Assembly: GCF_014698505.1 (NCBI RefSeq)
Contig: NZ_JACJTD010000069.1
Span: 1 to 32,783, forward strand
DNA length: 32,783 nt
Direction: 5' to 3'
Source of the DNA: Nostoc foliaceum FACHB-393
GTDB lineage: Bacteria; Cyanobacteriota; Cyanobacteriia; Cyanobacteriales; Nostocaceae
Of this stretch, positions 22,850 to 30,402 are shown in pieces; positions within the stretch are counted from its first letter, which is position 1; every line of letters begins with the position of its first letter. The position numbers were made by a program, and so were the translations under genes. The notes below the pieces were generated by a model. It was given only the letters and a program-made list of their open reading frames with translations, did no database searches and was not told where the DNA came from.

Positions 22850-24328
22850 TTAAGCGAACCGTAACCCGTAACATAAATCGTGAATATCAGTATAAACTGG
22901 CTTATCTTTTACAGACCCCTTGGCACTCACTCGCAAAATTACATCCCTATCTATCCTAAAGTCAGCAATAATTCTTTCCTTGTATATATTTTGTAATACT
23001 TTAGATATCGGAACATTAATGATTTCTTTTACTTGATGTTCTCGATTGTCTAAATTTGTAGTAATAATTAACCTGCCTTCACCTTCTCGATTATCTGTAC
23101 AAAAAAACGCAACTTCTTTTTTGGCGGTATCTGGTTTTAGAATAGTTCCGCTCTCAAACACTGTGTAATGATTTTGGTCTGCAAGCTGAACATCAATAGG
23201 TTGCACTAAATATGGTTGCCAATCATAGTAAGAAATAATTGCTGCACCTTCAGCAATAACTGTATCTGCATTAGGAAGCTCAATAACTTTAGTCAGCCCA
23301 AAGGTTTTATGCATTTCATTGATAAGTAGCGGAATGCGAGAAGTTCCACCAATCAGTAGCACTTGATTAATTTGCGATGGCTGAAGACGTGTATCGTGCA
23401 AAATCTTATCTACCAAAGCCATCGCATCTTGGATTTGTAATTGAATAAGGCATTCAAATTGGCTACGATTTATATCTTGGAATAAATTATAGCTTCTCTC
23501 ATTATCTGAATAAAAATCAAAAAGTTCTATTGAAGAGTTATGCTTGATACTTAAATCTATTTTAGAAAACTCTACTTCATGAAGCAGCAGACTTTCGATA
23601 CCTGGCTCAATCCGAAAACCTTCTGAACTAATACTCTTTTCTCTTTGAAATGTATCTATCACATAATTCATTAATACTTCATCCAAGTAATCTCCCGATT
23701 TACCATTAGCACCAGCAGTACTAACTTCATATAAACAACCAGAATCAAGTTTGACTAAAGTAATATCTAAAGTTCCACCACCCCAATCAAATACTAAAAT
23801 ATTTTCGCGTCTTTGCTTCAAGTTTTCCCATTGTTCTGAGTCTGCTAACAAATAACCTACAACCGCCGCAAAAGGCTCATGAATAAAAGTTTTTATAGTA
23901 ACTCCTGCCATTTCAGCAGCTTTACGAATCGCCCTTCGCTGCCGCCCATTAAAATATAGTGGAACAGTTACCACAGCTTCTTCAATAGCTGGGAAATTAG
24001 CATATCTTGTTTTAACATCTTCTTTTAAAAAGCGGAATATTTCGCTAGCTACCTGCCAAGTATATTTAGACTTACCAAATATTTCAAACTCTTCTTCTTG
24101 CTGAATTTGACTTTTTATTGACCTAATAATTTTATTTCCAGGTGTATTTTGAAAATCTTTGATTTGGTCTTTAGCATTTCTACCAACAATAGGTTGAGAA
24201 TCTCCGCGATACCACACAATAGATGGATGTGGTAGCCCTTCTTTATCAACAAATGAAGTTAATTCTTCACCGTTGAAAGCAGCAGCCACTGAATTAGTTG
24301 TGCCAAAGTCAATACCAAAACCAACCAT
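22850..24328 (-). CDS. Lidless Hsp70 (DnaK-like) ATPase
   Basis: The product is 492 residues, MVGFGIDFGTTNSVAAAFNG... The nucleotide-binding domain has all three signatures: phosphate-1 GIDFGTTNS (5-13), phosphate-2 LVFDWGGGTLDITL (about 178-190) and adenosine motif LLIGGTSRIPLL (about 322-333). The catalytic Lys region (VTVPLYFNGRQRRAIRKAAE) and the helix HEPFAAVVGY are also present. After about residue 375 comes a short beta-rich substrate-binding domain, but the helical lid of DnaK (about 100 residues) and an EEVD-type tail are missing. Active ATPase is expected, with altered client binding. No DnaJ or GrpE lies next to it; the partners are the coiled-coil and zinc-finger proteins. The gap to the upstream gene is 5 nt. 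Confidence 0.92.
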   Translation of the reverse strand: MVGFGIDFGTTNSVAAAFNGEELTSFVDKEGLPHPSIVWYRGDSQPIVGRNAKDQIKDFQNTPGNKIIRSIKSQIQQEEEFEIFGKSKYTWQVASEIFRFLKEDVKTRYANFPAIEEAVVTVPLYFNGRQRRAIRKAAEMAGVTIKTFIHEPFAAVVGYLLADSEQWENLKQRRENILVFDWGGGTLDITLVKLDSGCLYEVSTAGANGKSGDYLDEVLMNYVIDTFQREKSISSEGFRIEPGIESLLLHEVEFSKIDLSIKHNSSIELFDFYSDNERSYNLFQDINRSQFECLIQLQIQDAMALVDKILHDTRLQPSQINQVLLIGGTSRIPLLINEMHKTFGLTKVIELPNADTVIAEGAAIISYYDWQPYLVQPIDVQLADQNHYTVFESGTILKPDTAKKEVAFFCTDNREGEGRLIITTNLDNREHQVKEIINVPISKVLQNIYKERIIADFRIDRDVILRVSAKGSVKDKPVYTDIHDLCYGLRFA

Positions 24329-24333
24329 AATAA

Positions 24334-25461
24334 TTATCCTGTTATTTGTTCTCTAATTTTTTTAATTATTCTTAGCCCAATTTGGCTATTTTCTTGAAAG
24401 TTATCATTAGCACCAGTCAAACATCGCTCTAATTTATTTAATTCATGGTCTAGACGGTTTCTCACATTGCTTAATGTGGCTTCTCTTTCTTGACTAATCT
24501 TAACTCGGCTAGAAGTTTTCAGTTGTACATATAGTTCTCTTTGGTGTTCTATGTCATTTTGACTCTGCTCTAATTTTTTCTCTGCATCTATAATTTGCCT
24601 CTTTAACTCCTGGCATTCTTGTTCTAACTGAAGTGTATAATCTTCTCTTTGCTTGCGTAATTCTTGTTCCTTCTGCAAGTTCTCGCGTAAAACAGAAATT
24701 TCTTGATCCTGCTGACTAGCTATAATCTGAGGATGCGACCCATATAATAATAATCTTTTAGCCTCACTAGCACTGGGTTTAGCTAACTTAAATAGTTCAG
24801 CAACAGCTTTAACCCGATTTTTAATATCATTTTCTTGTTTAGGTTGGGATTTAGTAAGCTGCTGGTAGTAATTAGAGTCTGATAGCACCTCCAAAATTAT
24901 ATTTATACGGCTTGCAATTGCTGAAACTTCGCCTTCACAAATTAAAAATGATATTAAATTTCTTAAAAAATCAAGTTTTTTATCATCTTCTTTTACTTTT
25001 ATTGATTTTTGGCTTTTATCTAGGTTAACTATCTTTTCTTTAATAAATTGAAATACTTGCTTATCTCCTAGATTTTTGAGTATATTTTCTTGAATACCTT
25101 CTTTTAAGTCTAAGAATTGGCTGATAAAATTAATAATTTTAGGACTAATTCCATCTAATGTTCTTAAACCATTGTCAGAGCTAAAGTTAGCAGCAACTAT
25201 AGCTAGGTGTACAATGGCACGATATTTCAAAGGACAGTTAAGAATTGCAGTAACTACCTTAGTTTCCTGTTGTATATTTAACTGGAATTGCTTGTTAGGG
25301 TTAATAATTAGAGAAATAAATCGCTCTGCGGTTTCAATCTTCCATTCTGTTTGTTGCACTAATTTGTTCAGTTGCTCACACAAATCCTCAGCCGAACGAA
25401 CTTCTTGAGCTAGCTTTGGAGCTTTTTGTATTTGGGGATTTTTAGAAATATTTTTAGACAT
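24334..25461 (-). CDS. Helical protein with long C-terminal coiled coil
   Basis: The product is 375 residues, MSKNISKNPQIQKAPKLAQE... The N-terminal 230 residues are all-helical (TAERFISLIINPNKQFQLNI, VVTAILNCPLKYRAIVHLAI). Residues about 248-330 form a strong coiled coil (LRENLQKEQELRKQREDYTL, QECQELKRQIIDAEKKLEQS). A short helical end follows (LDHELNKLERCLTGANDNFQ). I do not recognise the family. Its ATG overlaps the TAA of the upstream zinc-finger gene by one base (TAATG), and the Hsp70-like gene follows 5 nt after its stop. A long coiled coil next to an Hsp70 recalls the shape of the exchange factor GrpE, but no sequence signature supports that; it is a structural guess. Confidence 0.8.
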   Translation of the reverse strand: MSKNISKNPQIQKAPKLAQEVRSAEDLCEQLNKLVQQTEWKIETAERFISLIINPNKQFQLNIQQETKVVTAILNCPLKYRAIVHLAIVAANFSSDNGLRTLDGISPKIINFISQFLDLKEGIQENILKNLGDKQVFQFIKEKIVNLDKSQKSIKVKEDDKKLDFLRNLISFLICEGEVSAIASRINIILEVLSDSNYYQQLTKSQPKQENDIKNRVKAVAELFKLAKPSASEAKRLLLYGSHPQIIASQQDQEISVLRENLQKEQELRKQREDYTLQLEQECQELKRQIIDAEKKLEQSQNDIEHQRELYVQLKTSSRVKISQEREATLSNVRNRLDHELNKLERCLTGANDNFQENSQIGLRIIKKIREQITG

Positions 25462-26417
25462 TAAAAACCTATTGCCTCCGCTTTGAAAATTGGATGAGTT
25501 TTAATACTACGGTAAGCTTCTTTTGCTTGGTTTACTTCTCCCCACTCTCGAAATAGTCGAGCCTTGAGTAAAGCTAGCTTGTCATTATAGTTGCGGTTGC
25601 TCATATTGTTGAGAAGGCATTCTAGCTTCACCAGCCATCCGTACTTAAGAGTTGAGCGTTCGCAGTAGTAAAGTCTTAATGCTTCTAAAAACTCCTGATG
25701 AAAATAATCAATAATGATTCCTTGGGTTTGTCTGCTGCTAGATGGAGGTAAAGTAATGCCAGCAATACGTTCATAATCATTTCTAAAAAACTGACCAGCC
25801 CAAAAAAATAAAGAAGATCCTGATGCTTCTTCCATCTGCCAAAACCAATTCATTTTAAAACTAATTGAGTAACGAGTCTGTTGTGCAAGCACAGATGGGA
25901 AAGGTTGTAAGTAACCAAAAGCTCTACCAAACTGTTCGGAAAGTGACTGATAGTTGCTTGAATTTTCATTTATCTCTTGGTAATGCGCTCCAAGGTATTC
26001 CAACATCCCTTTTAGGTACTGCTTGCGTAAGGGATGCTCATTTGAGCGATTAAGGGGAGTTTTGTAATCAGCCCAACTATTTATACTGTTGCCCCTATCT
26101 ATTCTGGTTTGTAAATCAAAGGCTATATCGTCTAAATCACTGAAGTTAAGCTTTTCAATGTCTTCGTTAGTAAATCTTTCATCGTTGGTTAGGATAGCGC
26201 CATTGACGCGGATGTTGCTGTAATAATCTCGGTGTTCGTTAAAGATGTGGTTTTGTAAGTCTGTGTTGCTGAAAAAGAATTGCTCGCAAAGTGGACAGAT
26301 GACAGAATGAAAACTACGAGGTGTTGAGGAGGGTATTCCCAGCTTTTGGCGAATAGATTCAATTCTCCAGCCTTCAGACTCGACATTATCCTCGACAGTA
26401 TCTAAGAAGATTCCCAT
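25461..26417 (-). CDS. C2H2 zinc-finger protein, first gene of the Hsp70 operon
   Basis: The product is 318 residues, MGIFLDTVEDNVESEGWRIE... Residues 41-62 hold CPLCEQFFFSNTDLQNHIFN plus EH, a classical C-X2-C-X12-H-X4-H finger (Cys41, Cys44, His57, His62), rare in bacteria. The remainder is helical, with aromatic-rich segments (FKMNWFWQMEEASGSSLFFW) and a TPR-like pair near the end (DKLALLKARLFREWGEVNQA). No enzymatic motif is seen. One finger alone usually binds protein or RNA, or senses, rather than reading DNA. As the first gene of the operon it is a likely recognition component for the Hsp70 machine. Stop and next start overlap (TAATG). No strong ribosome-binding site precedes the ATG. 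Confidence 0.82.
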   Translation of the reverse strand: MGIFLDTVEDNVESEGWRIESIRQKLGIPSSTPRSFHSVICPLCEQFFFSNTDLQNHIFNEHRDYYSNIRVNGAILTNDERFTNEDIEKLNFSDLDDIAFDLQTRIDRGNSINSWADYKTPLNRSNEHPLRKQYLKGMLEYLGAHYQEINENSSNYQSLSEQFGRAFGYLQPFPSVLAQQTRYSISFKMNWFWQMEEASGSSLFFWAGQFFRNDYERIAGITLPPSSSRQTQGIIIDYFHQEFLEALRLYYCERSTLKYGWLVKLECLLNNMSNRNYNDKLALLKARLFREWGEVNQAKEAYRSIKTHPIFKAEAIGF

Positions 26418-26706
26418 AGCACCCGTTGTGTAGCTTTATGAGCTATCGCATTTTTTGGGGGCGATTGCTCAGTTAAGATTTCCTTGTTATAGAGTTCCCC
26501 TGTAGCTACAGAAATTAACAAGAAGATTCAGCTTGAGTAGTTTGATATAGTTGGAAGCGATCGCTAATCGCGGGTTAATCTGGGACTGAATGCTTTACAG
26601 TAAGGGGGTTGTGCGTTGCGAACTTTCCCAAACGTTGTAGCAAATATGAGAAGTGAAAAATAATCCAGGTGGTGCAGAGTTAATAATTCTCGTTCCGCTA
26701 AGACGC

Positions 26707-27025
26707 TTATATACAGGGCGTATACAAGTTACCGCAACCTTCGCTTAAACTCTTCATTGCATCAACGAGTGTTTTTAGCTGTTGCTCAACTGGAGGGAGG
26801 ATTGGTACATGATTTTGGTTTTGAGATGCAATTGTGTTGAGTATCGCTGATTCGCTCACCTCGAAGTATTCTGCAATCTGTGCAGTGGTCGCCCAACCAC
26901 TACCATTCCAGACAACGAAAATTATTGCTTTAGCCTTGGAGAGAATAGATAAAGCTTTGTTGCTCTCAAAACTTGTTAAAGCTGAAGTCCTCAGTGTTCT
27001 CGACTCCAACAATACGGACTGATGT
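26707..27025 (-). pseudogene. Main part of an IS-interrupted DNA-binding-protein gene
   Basis: Immediately beyond the right end of the IS element the frame reads HQSVLLESRTLRTSALTSFE and KAKAIIFVVWNGSGWATTAQ with IAEYFEVSESAILNTI, a helix-turn-helix-like region I know from many Nostoc proteins. It ends after PILPPVEQQLKTLVDAMKSL at a stop at 26707. There is no good start on this side; TTG at 27012 is the only nearby one. Joined to the fragment 28438-28469 it gives MNLPLTNLAEF-HQSVLLESRT in frame. The 3' end seems shorter than in relatives I remember, so there may be a second lesion. Confidence 0.7.
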
Positions 27026-27028
27026 GAA

Positions 27029-28258
27029 CTACCCCAACTTGCCGAGTACGGCTGAAGTTGGGGCTTCTGTACTCATAGGCGAGTGCCGCAACTTAGACTT
27101 TCGTCCGAGCTTTGGTCTTACCTCCCCTCCTACAGCAGAGACGGCAGCACCATCCGCCTTTATCATTCTGATGCCCTCTGCTCTAATATTCTGCGCGGCG
27201 TTTGCGTCTCTGTCATGATGAGTATTGCAATGAGGACAAGTCCACTCACGGACATCCAATGTCATCTCACCTATTTGATAGAAACAATTAGAGCAAAGTT
27301 TTGAACTGGGGAACCATCTATCAATCTCAACTAACTTCCCACCCCTACGTTCTAGCTTGTAGGCTAAGAAATTAGTAAATTTTCCCCACCCTGCATCAGA
27401 TATTGATTTCGCCAATTTGTGATTGCGTACCATGCCTTTGACATGAAGATTCTCTACTATGACAGCTTGGCTATCGCTGACCAACTTATAGCTAAGTTTA
27501 TGCAGAAAATCCTGCCGCGAATTATTAACTCGCTCGTACACCTTGGCAACAACTTTTCTATACCTATTCCTTGAATTACTCCCTTTTTGTTTACGAGCTA
27601 ATTTTTGTTGTTTCCGTTTTAGGTTTTTCTCATGCAAGGCATAGTGCTTAGGATTATCGTATTTAGAGATTTTTTCGCCGTCAGTAACAACAGCAAAGTG
27701 TTTCAATCCTAAGTCAATGCCGTAAATCTTTCCCTCTGAGATAACGGGATTCTCGCCTTTTACGAGCGTAAGGATAGATGCAAGGTATTTACCAGAAGGT
27801 GTTTTACTTACAGTAACAGTCTTGATTTTTCCCTCAATTTGTCTATGTATATTGGCTTTTACTATCCCTATATTGCCAGGGAGTTTGACATTGCCATCTA
27901 CGATTTTGACGTTTTGAGGATACTGGATAGACTGTTTTCCATGCCGAGATTTGAATTTAGGAAATCCAGCACGTTTCTCAAAAAAGTTTTTGTAGGCTGT
28001 AGTTAGATTAAGTGTTGTAGCCTGTAAAACTTGACTGTAACAATCGGCTAACCACACCGTTTCTTCTGCCTTTTTGAGTGTAGGAAGAAATGCGTTGAGC
28101 GCTGCACGGCTAAGTCCCTTGCCCGTTTCCTTATAAGTTTCAATCGACTTATTTAGAGCGTAATTCCACCACCATCTAGCACACCCAAAAGTTTGTGCTA
28201 GTTGCATTTCTTGCTCAACTGACGGATATAAACGGACTTGTACAACCTTGTGTAGCAC
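27029..28258 (-). CDS. tnpB: TnpB RNA-guided nuclease
   Basis: The product is 409 residues from a GTG start with a strong ribosome-binding site GGAGGTGAT (28264-28272). TnpB proteins are RNA-guided DNA nucleases, ancestors of Cas12, that help the element persist. The N-terminal OrfB helix-turn-helix region (FGCARWWWNYALNKSIETYK) is present. The RuvC triad is intact: Asp182 in YGIDLGLKHF, Glu269 in VIVENLHVKG, Asp351 in HDRDANAAQN. The zinc ribbon is CSNC...CPHC. The coding end lies inside the right-end hairpin, so the guide-RNA scaffold is expected to overlap the last part of the gene and the bases downstream of 27025 would serve as guide. Length is normal; no lesion is seen. Confidence 0.95.
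   Translation of the reverse strand: MLHKVVQVRLYPSVEQEMQLAQTFGCARWWWNYALNKSIETYKETGKGLSRAALNAFLPTLKKAEETVWLADCYSQVLQATTLNLTTAYKNFFEKRAGFPKFKSRHGKQSIQYPQNVKIVDGNVKLPGNIGIVKANIHRQIEGKIKTVTVSKTPSGKYLASILTLVKGENPVISEGKIYGIDLGLKHFAVVTDGEKISKYDNPKHYALHEKNLKRKQQKLARKQKGSNSRNRYRKVVAKVYERVNNSRQDFLHKLSYKLVSDSQAVIVENLHVKGMVRNHKLAKSISDAGWGKFTNFLAYKLERRGGKLVEIDRWFPSSKLCSNCFYQIGEMTLDVREWTCPHCNTHHDRDANAAQNIRAEGIRMIKADGAAVSAVGGEVRPKLGRKSKLRHSPMSTEAPTSAVLGKLG
27032..27063 (-). ncRNA. Right-end hairpin, 3' end of the expected omega RNA scaffold
   Basis: CCCCAACTT (27032-27040) pairs with AAGTTGGGG (27055-27063), and inside GCCG (27041-27044) pairs with CGGC (27049-27052). On the minus strand this overlaps the tnpB stop. 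In TnpB systems the guide RNA scaffold ends at the element boundary and the guide comes from flanking DNA; here the guide would read into 27024 and below. Confidence 0.65.
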
Positions 28259-28414
28259 TCAATATCACCTCCAAGACGTGTTTATTTTACGATAAATACA
28301 GATTACGATAAAGTACTAAAATAAAATGTTGGTGATTTCTCAAACACCCCACTTCTTTATCAACCTGCGGTTGATATTAGTCTGAGGTGTTTTCGTCATC
28401 ACCCAGCTATCCAT

Positions 28415-28437
28415 CCCCACCGTGTAGACGGATGGGG
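28415..28437. repeat. Left-end hairpin of the IS element
   Basis: CCCCACCGT (28415-28423) pairs with ACGGATGGGG (28428-28437) with one bulged base and a short loop. It lies immediately inside the GAATTC (28437-28442) that marks the border with the interrupted gene. A further hairpin TATCAACC/GGTTGATA (28358-28376) lies within the tnpB leader. Confidence 0.65.
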
Positions 28438-28469
28438 AATTCCGCCAAATTAGTTAAAGGTAAATTCAT
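28438..28469 (-). pseudogene. 5' fragment of the IS-interrupted gene
   Basis: An ATG at 28467-28469 has AAGGAG at an ideal 6 nt and reads MNLPLTNLAEF before entering the element, where it stops soon after. It starts about 38 nt after the stop of 28507-29331, so the two were probably co-transcribed. The rest of the gene is at 26707-27025. Confidence 0.68.
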
Positions 28470-28506
28470 GTTGGCTCCTTGAAGAGGTAGGGGAGAAATC
28501 GGTTTA

Positions 28507-29331
28507 TTAATAAGCGGCTTCGGTTGTCCAAAGAAATCGACTTAAATTCTGGTGTTGAGCTTCAAAAAAGATGAACTCGTTTTCATTCCAGTCGAGATGA
28601 AGGGTAAGACGAATTTTGTCAGGGTCTACCCTTTCAACGCTTTTATCGCACCAACAGTTAGTGCCTGTTAGCTGCCTGTCAAAAGACTCTGTAGAAATCT
28701 CTGCTATGGCTGCGCTTAATGCCACATTCTTAACTGTGCTGACTGAAGTAGGAATTTTCTGCTTTTTCTCATCAACTAAAAATAATCTGTATTCAGGCGG
28801 TATCTGAGCAAGGCTGACAAAATACTTGATGATTTCTGGTACAGCTTGTTGAAGGGTGAGGCGATCTCTATCAAGTATGACTAGATGCTCCTCTACTTTT
28901 GGGTACGAAAACAAGCGATCGCGCACAGCAATATTGGTTTGTCTAACTCCTGAAATATTTAAGCTTTTTTGTAAGCATCGGATACTGTTTATAATTCTGT
29001 GCTGAAGATAAATTTCAATGCCAAAGCTTGAATAAAATTCTTCACCTATATTTTCAGAGGGTTGGCCTTGTTGCCGCACTTTAGTAAAGTTATACCAAGC
29101 TTGAGGATCAGACATAATCCGGTAAATCATTACCTCATCTTCAGCACTACCCTCCAGTCCGGCTATCGCCAAGTAAACTTGCTTGTTTAGTAATGAAGGG
29201 TAAGTGAATTTGTGGTGGTTAGGAGATTTCATGTGAACACAGTCCAAAAGCAGCGAGGATAACCCTTCGGTAGTGAACAGATGAGGGTTATCTTGGAGGA
29301 GTCGTTGGAAAACTGGTACTGGATTATACAT
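28507..29331 (-). CDS. Hypothetical protein upstream of the interrupted gene
   Basis: The product is 274 residues, MYNPVPVFQRLLQDNPHLFT... It has no signal peptide or membrane segment. Segments with predicted strands (VEEHLVILDRDRLTLQQAVP, RLTLHLDWNENEFIFFEAQH) suggest a mixed alpha/beta fold. I do not recognise the family. It contains a Cys pair (NCWCDK) late in the chain. It lies upstream of, and presumably in operon with, the interrupted DNA-binding gene, so the IS insertion probably also uncouples this pair. Confidence 0.7.
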   Translation of the reverse strand: MYNPVPVFQRLLQDNPHLFTTEGLSSLLLDCVHMKSPNHHKFTYPSLLNKQVYLAIAGLEGSAEDEVMIYRIMSDPQAWYNFTKVRQQGQPSENIGEEFYSSFGIEIYLQHRIINSIRCLQKSLNISGVRQTNIAVRDRLFSYPKVEEHLVILDRDRLTLQQAVPEIIKYFVSLAQIPPEYRLFLVDEKKQKIPTSVSTVKNVALSAAIAEISTESFDRQLTGTNCWCDKSVERVDPDKIRLTLHLDWNENEFIFFEAQHQNLSRFLWTTEAAY

Positions 29332-29657
29332 GAAATTAGCTTTGTGACAATATGATAGAGCTAGTGCATTCTTTAATAGCCAGCATTTGTAGTTTTTACA
29401 TACCTAAATATACTTAAATTAATAATTTTACAGATACATCATTTTTTGGTTTAAATCTGATTTATATCGGTTTTAGATAGCTTCAAATTCTTTATTTAGT
29501 GATAAATCTCAGGAATGCCACTACAAGGCTACCCTTGCCTAACTTTTGAAAATTCTCTAAGTTAGACGTGGCTATCCTTTGCAGAAGGGCTAGTTCAGGC
29601 GATCGCGCTCTTGGCGGGGAGCGATCGCTTTTAGTTATCCATCCCCTTAAAAGCAGA
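29332..29657. other. Gene-free stretch with a HIP1 hairpin
   Basis: The left part is AT-rich and should carry the promoter of 28507-29331. A hairpin CTAACTT/AAGTTAG (29539-29545, 29559-29565) and a near-repeat GGCTACCCTTGC/GGCTATCCTTTGC follow. Then come two HIP1 octamers in a hairpin (29599-29632). No coding region is supported. Confidence 0.5.
29599..29632 (+). terminator. Terminator-like hairpin made of two HIP1 octamers
   Basis: GCGATCGC at 29599-29606 and 29621-29628 can pair around a 14-nt loop whose GCTC/GGAG bases may pair further, and TTTT follows. It lies just beyond the 3' end of the minus-strand XRE gene 29658-29891. Because HIP1 is self-complementary, pairs of them form such hairpins readily. 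Confidence 0.4.
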
Positions 29658-29891
29658 TCACACTTCAATCCCTAATTCCGCTCCCAACGCTTTCTCTATG
29701 CTCCGCAATGTTTCAATAGGCAATTCCTGAATTTTTTCGTTTTCAACCCTGTGCCAATGAGGAGTGCTAATACCTGCTTCTGCTGCTAATTCTGTCAAGG
29801 ATTTAGGAGAAGCTTTTCTAAGAGCTTTTATTTTTTCCCCCAATCCTGGAATCTCTTTACTAAACGTAACCCGCATTAATGTTAATTCCAC
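29658..29891 (-). CDS. XRE-type HTH autoregulator
   Basis: The product is about 77 residues. GTG at 29889-29891 is preferred because AAGGAG lies 8 nt upstream; the other GTG at 29897 is too close to it and an ATG exists at 29876. The helix-turn-helix is SLTELAAEAGISTPHWHRVE, with a C-terminal amphipathic helix (IETLRSIEKALGAELGI). Small single-domain XRE proteins of this kind often act as antitoxins or autorepressors. No toxin gene is adjacent. It is transcribed away from the palindrome at 29953-29981, its likely operator. Confidence 0.82.
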   Translation of the reverse strand: MELTLMRVTFSKEIPGLGEKIKALRKASPKSLTELAAEAGISTPHWHRVENEKIQELPIETLRSIEKALGAELGIEV

Positions 29892-29952
29892 ATGCACTAC
29901 TCCTTAAGTATCTTTTGCTGGGTTAGTTTTCTCATGCTTTTATAATTACACA

Positions 29953-29992
29953 TTAAGTAGTACTTGACAAGTACTACTTAACAAGATAGTAT
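29953..29992 (+). promoter_or_regulatory. Palindromic operator with embedded sigma-70 promoter
   Basis: Two perfect 14-bp arms (TTAAGTAGTACTTG at 29953-29966 and its complement at 29968-29981) surround a single A. A plus-strand promoter TTGACA (29964-29969) - 17 bp - TAGTAT (29987-29992) overlaps it. On the minus strand TTGTCA (29965-29970) with an AT-rich -10 region serves the XRE gene. A repressor bound here would shut both directions. Confidence 0.75.
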
Positions 29993-30402
29993 CTTAATTA
30001 TAAGAGAGGAATCAAGCGCCAGCCTCCCAGAAAAATATAGAGGCGCTCACCATTGAACCTTGACAATAGTGAATCTATTAATCCACCTAGAAGAGTAACT
30101 GATGCACTGGCGAAACCAGAGAAAGTGAGAGATACAGGAAGGGAAATCGATTTGCGCTGAATAAAAAGTTCCTACAGCATTACGGAAGTCGCTTTGAAGC
30201 TCGTTGCCGACTGCCGCCCGATCAAGAGATATGCTGCTGTAGCAAGCTCCAGTCACTGGCTAGGAGCAAGCAAATATGAGGCTTCGCCAATTTTAGAGTG
30301 AGAGTGTTGTGCAAGCACAACAAACTAACCAATAAAAATAGGACGATCGCCGCTCTGGAAAAGTATGCGATCGCCCTTTTACCCATTTAAGAGGTATTTC
30401 TA
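29993..30402. other. Transcribed but apparently gene-free leader
   Basis: A strong plus-strand promoter (29964-29992) points into this stretch, yet no clear gene begins before 30403. A 35-codon frame from a TTG near 30053 (MNLDNSESINPPRRVTDALA..., stop near 30160) is possible but weak. A palindrome TGTTGTGC-AA-GCACAACA lies at 30305-30322 and a hairpin CGATCGC/GCGATCG followed by TTTT at 30344-30380. It may be a long 5' leader or a small RNA. Confidence 0.45.
30305..30322. promoter_or_regulatory. Perfect palindrome upstream of the DnaJ-type zinc-motif gene
   Basis: TGTTGTGC and GCACAACA are separated by AA. The site is about 80 bp before the start of 30403-31200, a suitable place for an operator. 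Confidence 0.45.

Larger units (their letters stand above)
27025..28437 (-). mobile_element. TnpB-only IS200/IS605-type element (IS1341 group)
   Basis: The element has no tnpA. The left end (upstream of tnpB, at 28415-28437) and right end (27032-27063) each carry an imperfect hairpin, as usual for elements moved as single strands. The right end finishes just after GGGGTAGTTCA. There is no target duplication, as expected. Boundaries are inferred to within a few bases from the gene it interrupts. It needs a TnpA supplied in trans to move. Confidence 0.8.

Noticed and set aside
24334..25461. Assignment of the coiled-coil protein as GrpE
   Set aside because: Only the long helix and the neighbouring Hsp70 suggest it. 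The GrpE C-terminal beta domain pattern is not seen.
30047..30256. Minus-strand frame of 69 codons (MTGACYSSISLDRAAVGNEL...)
   Set aside because: It opposes the strong plus-strand promoter and has no clear ribosome-binding site. It might be a remnant of a repeated element, but nothing confirms it.
30000..30300. Group II intron or tRNA in the leader region
   Set aside because: No domain V-like hairpin, no GUGYG boundary and no cloverleaf could be built by eye.
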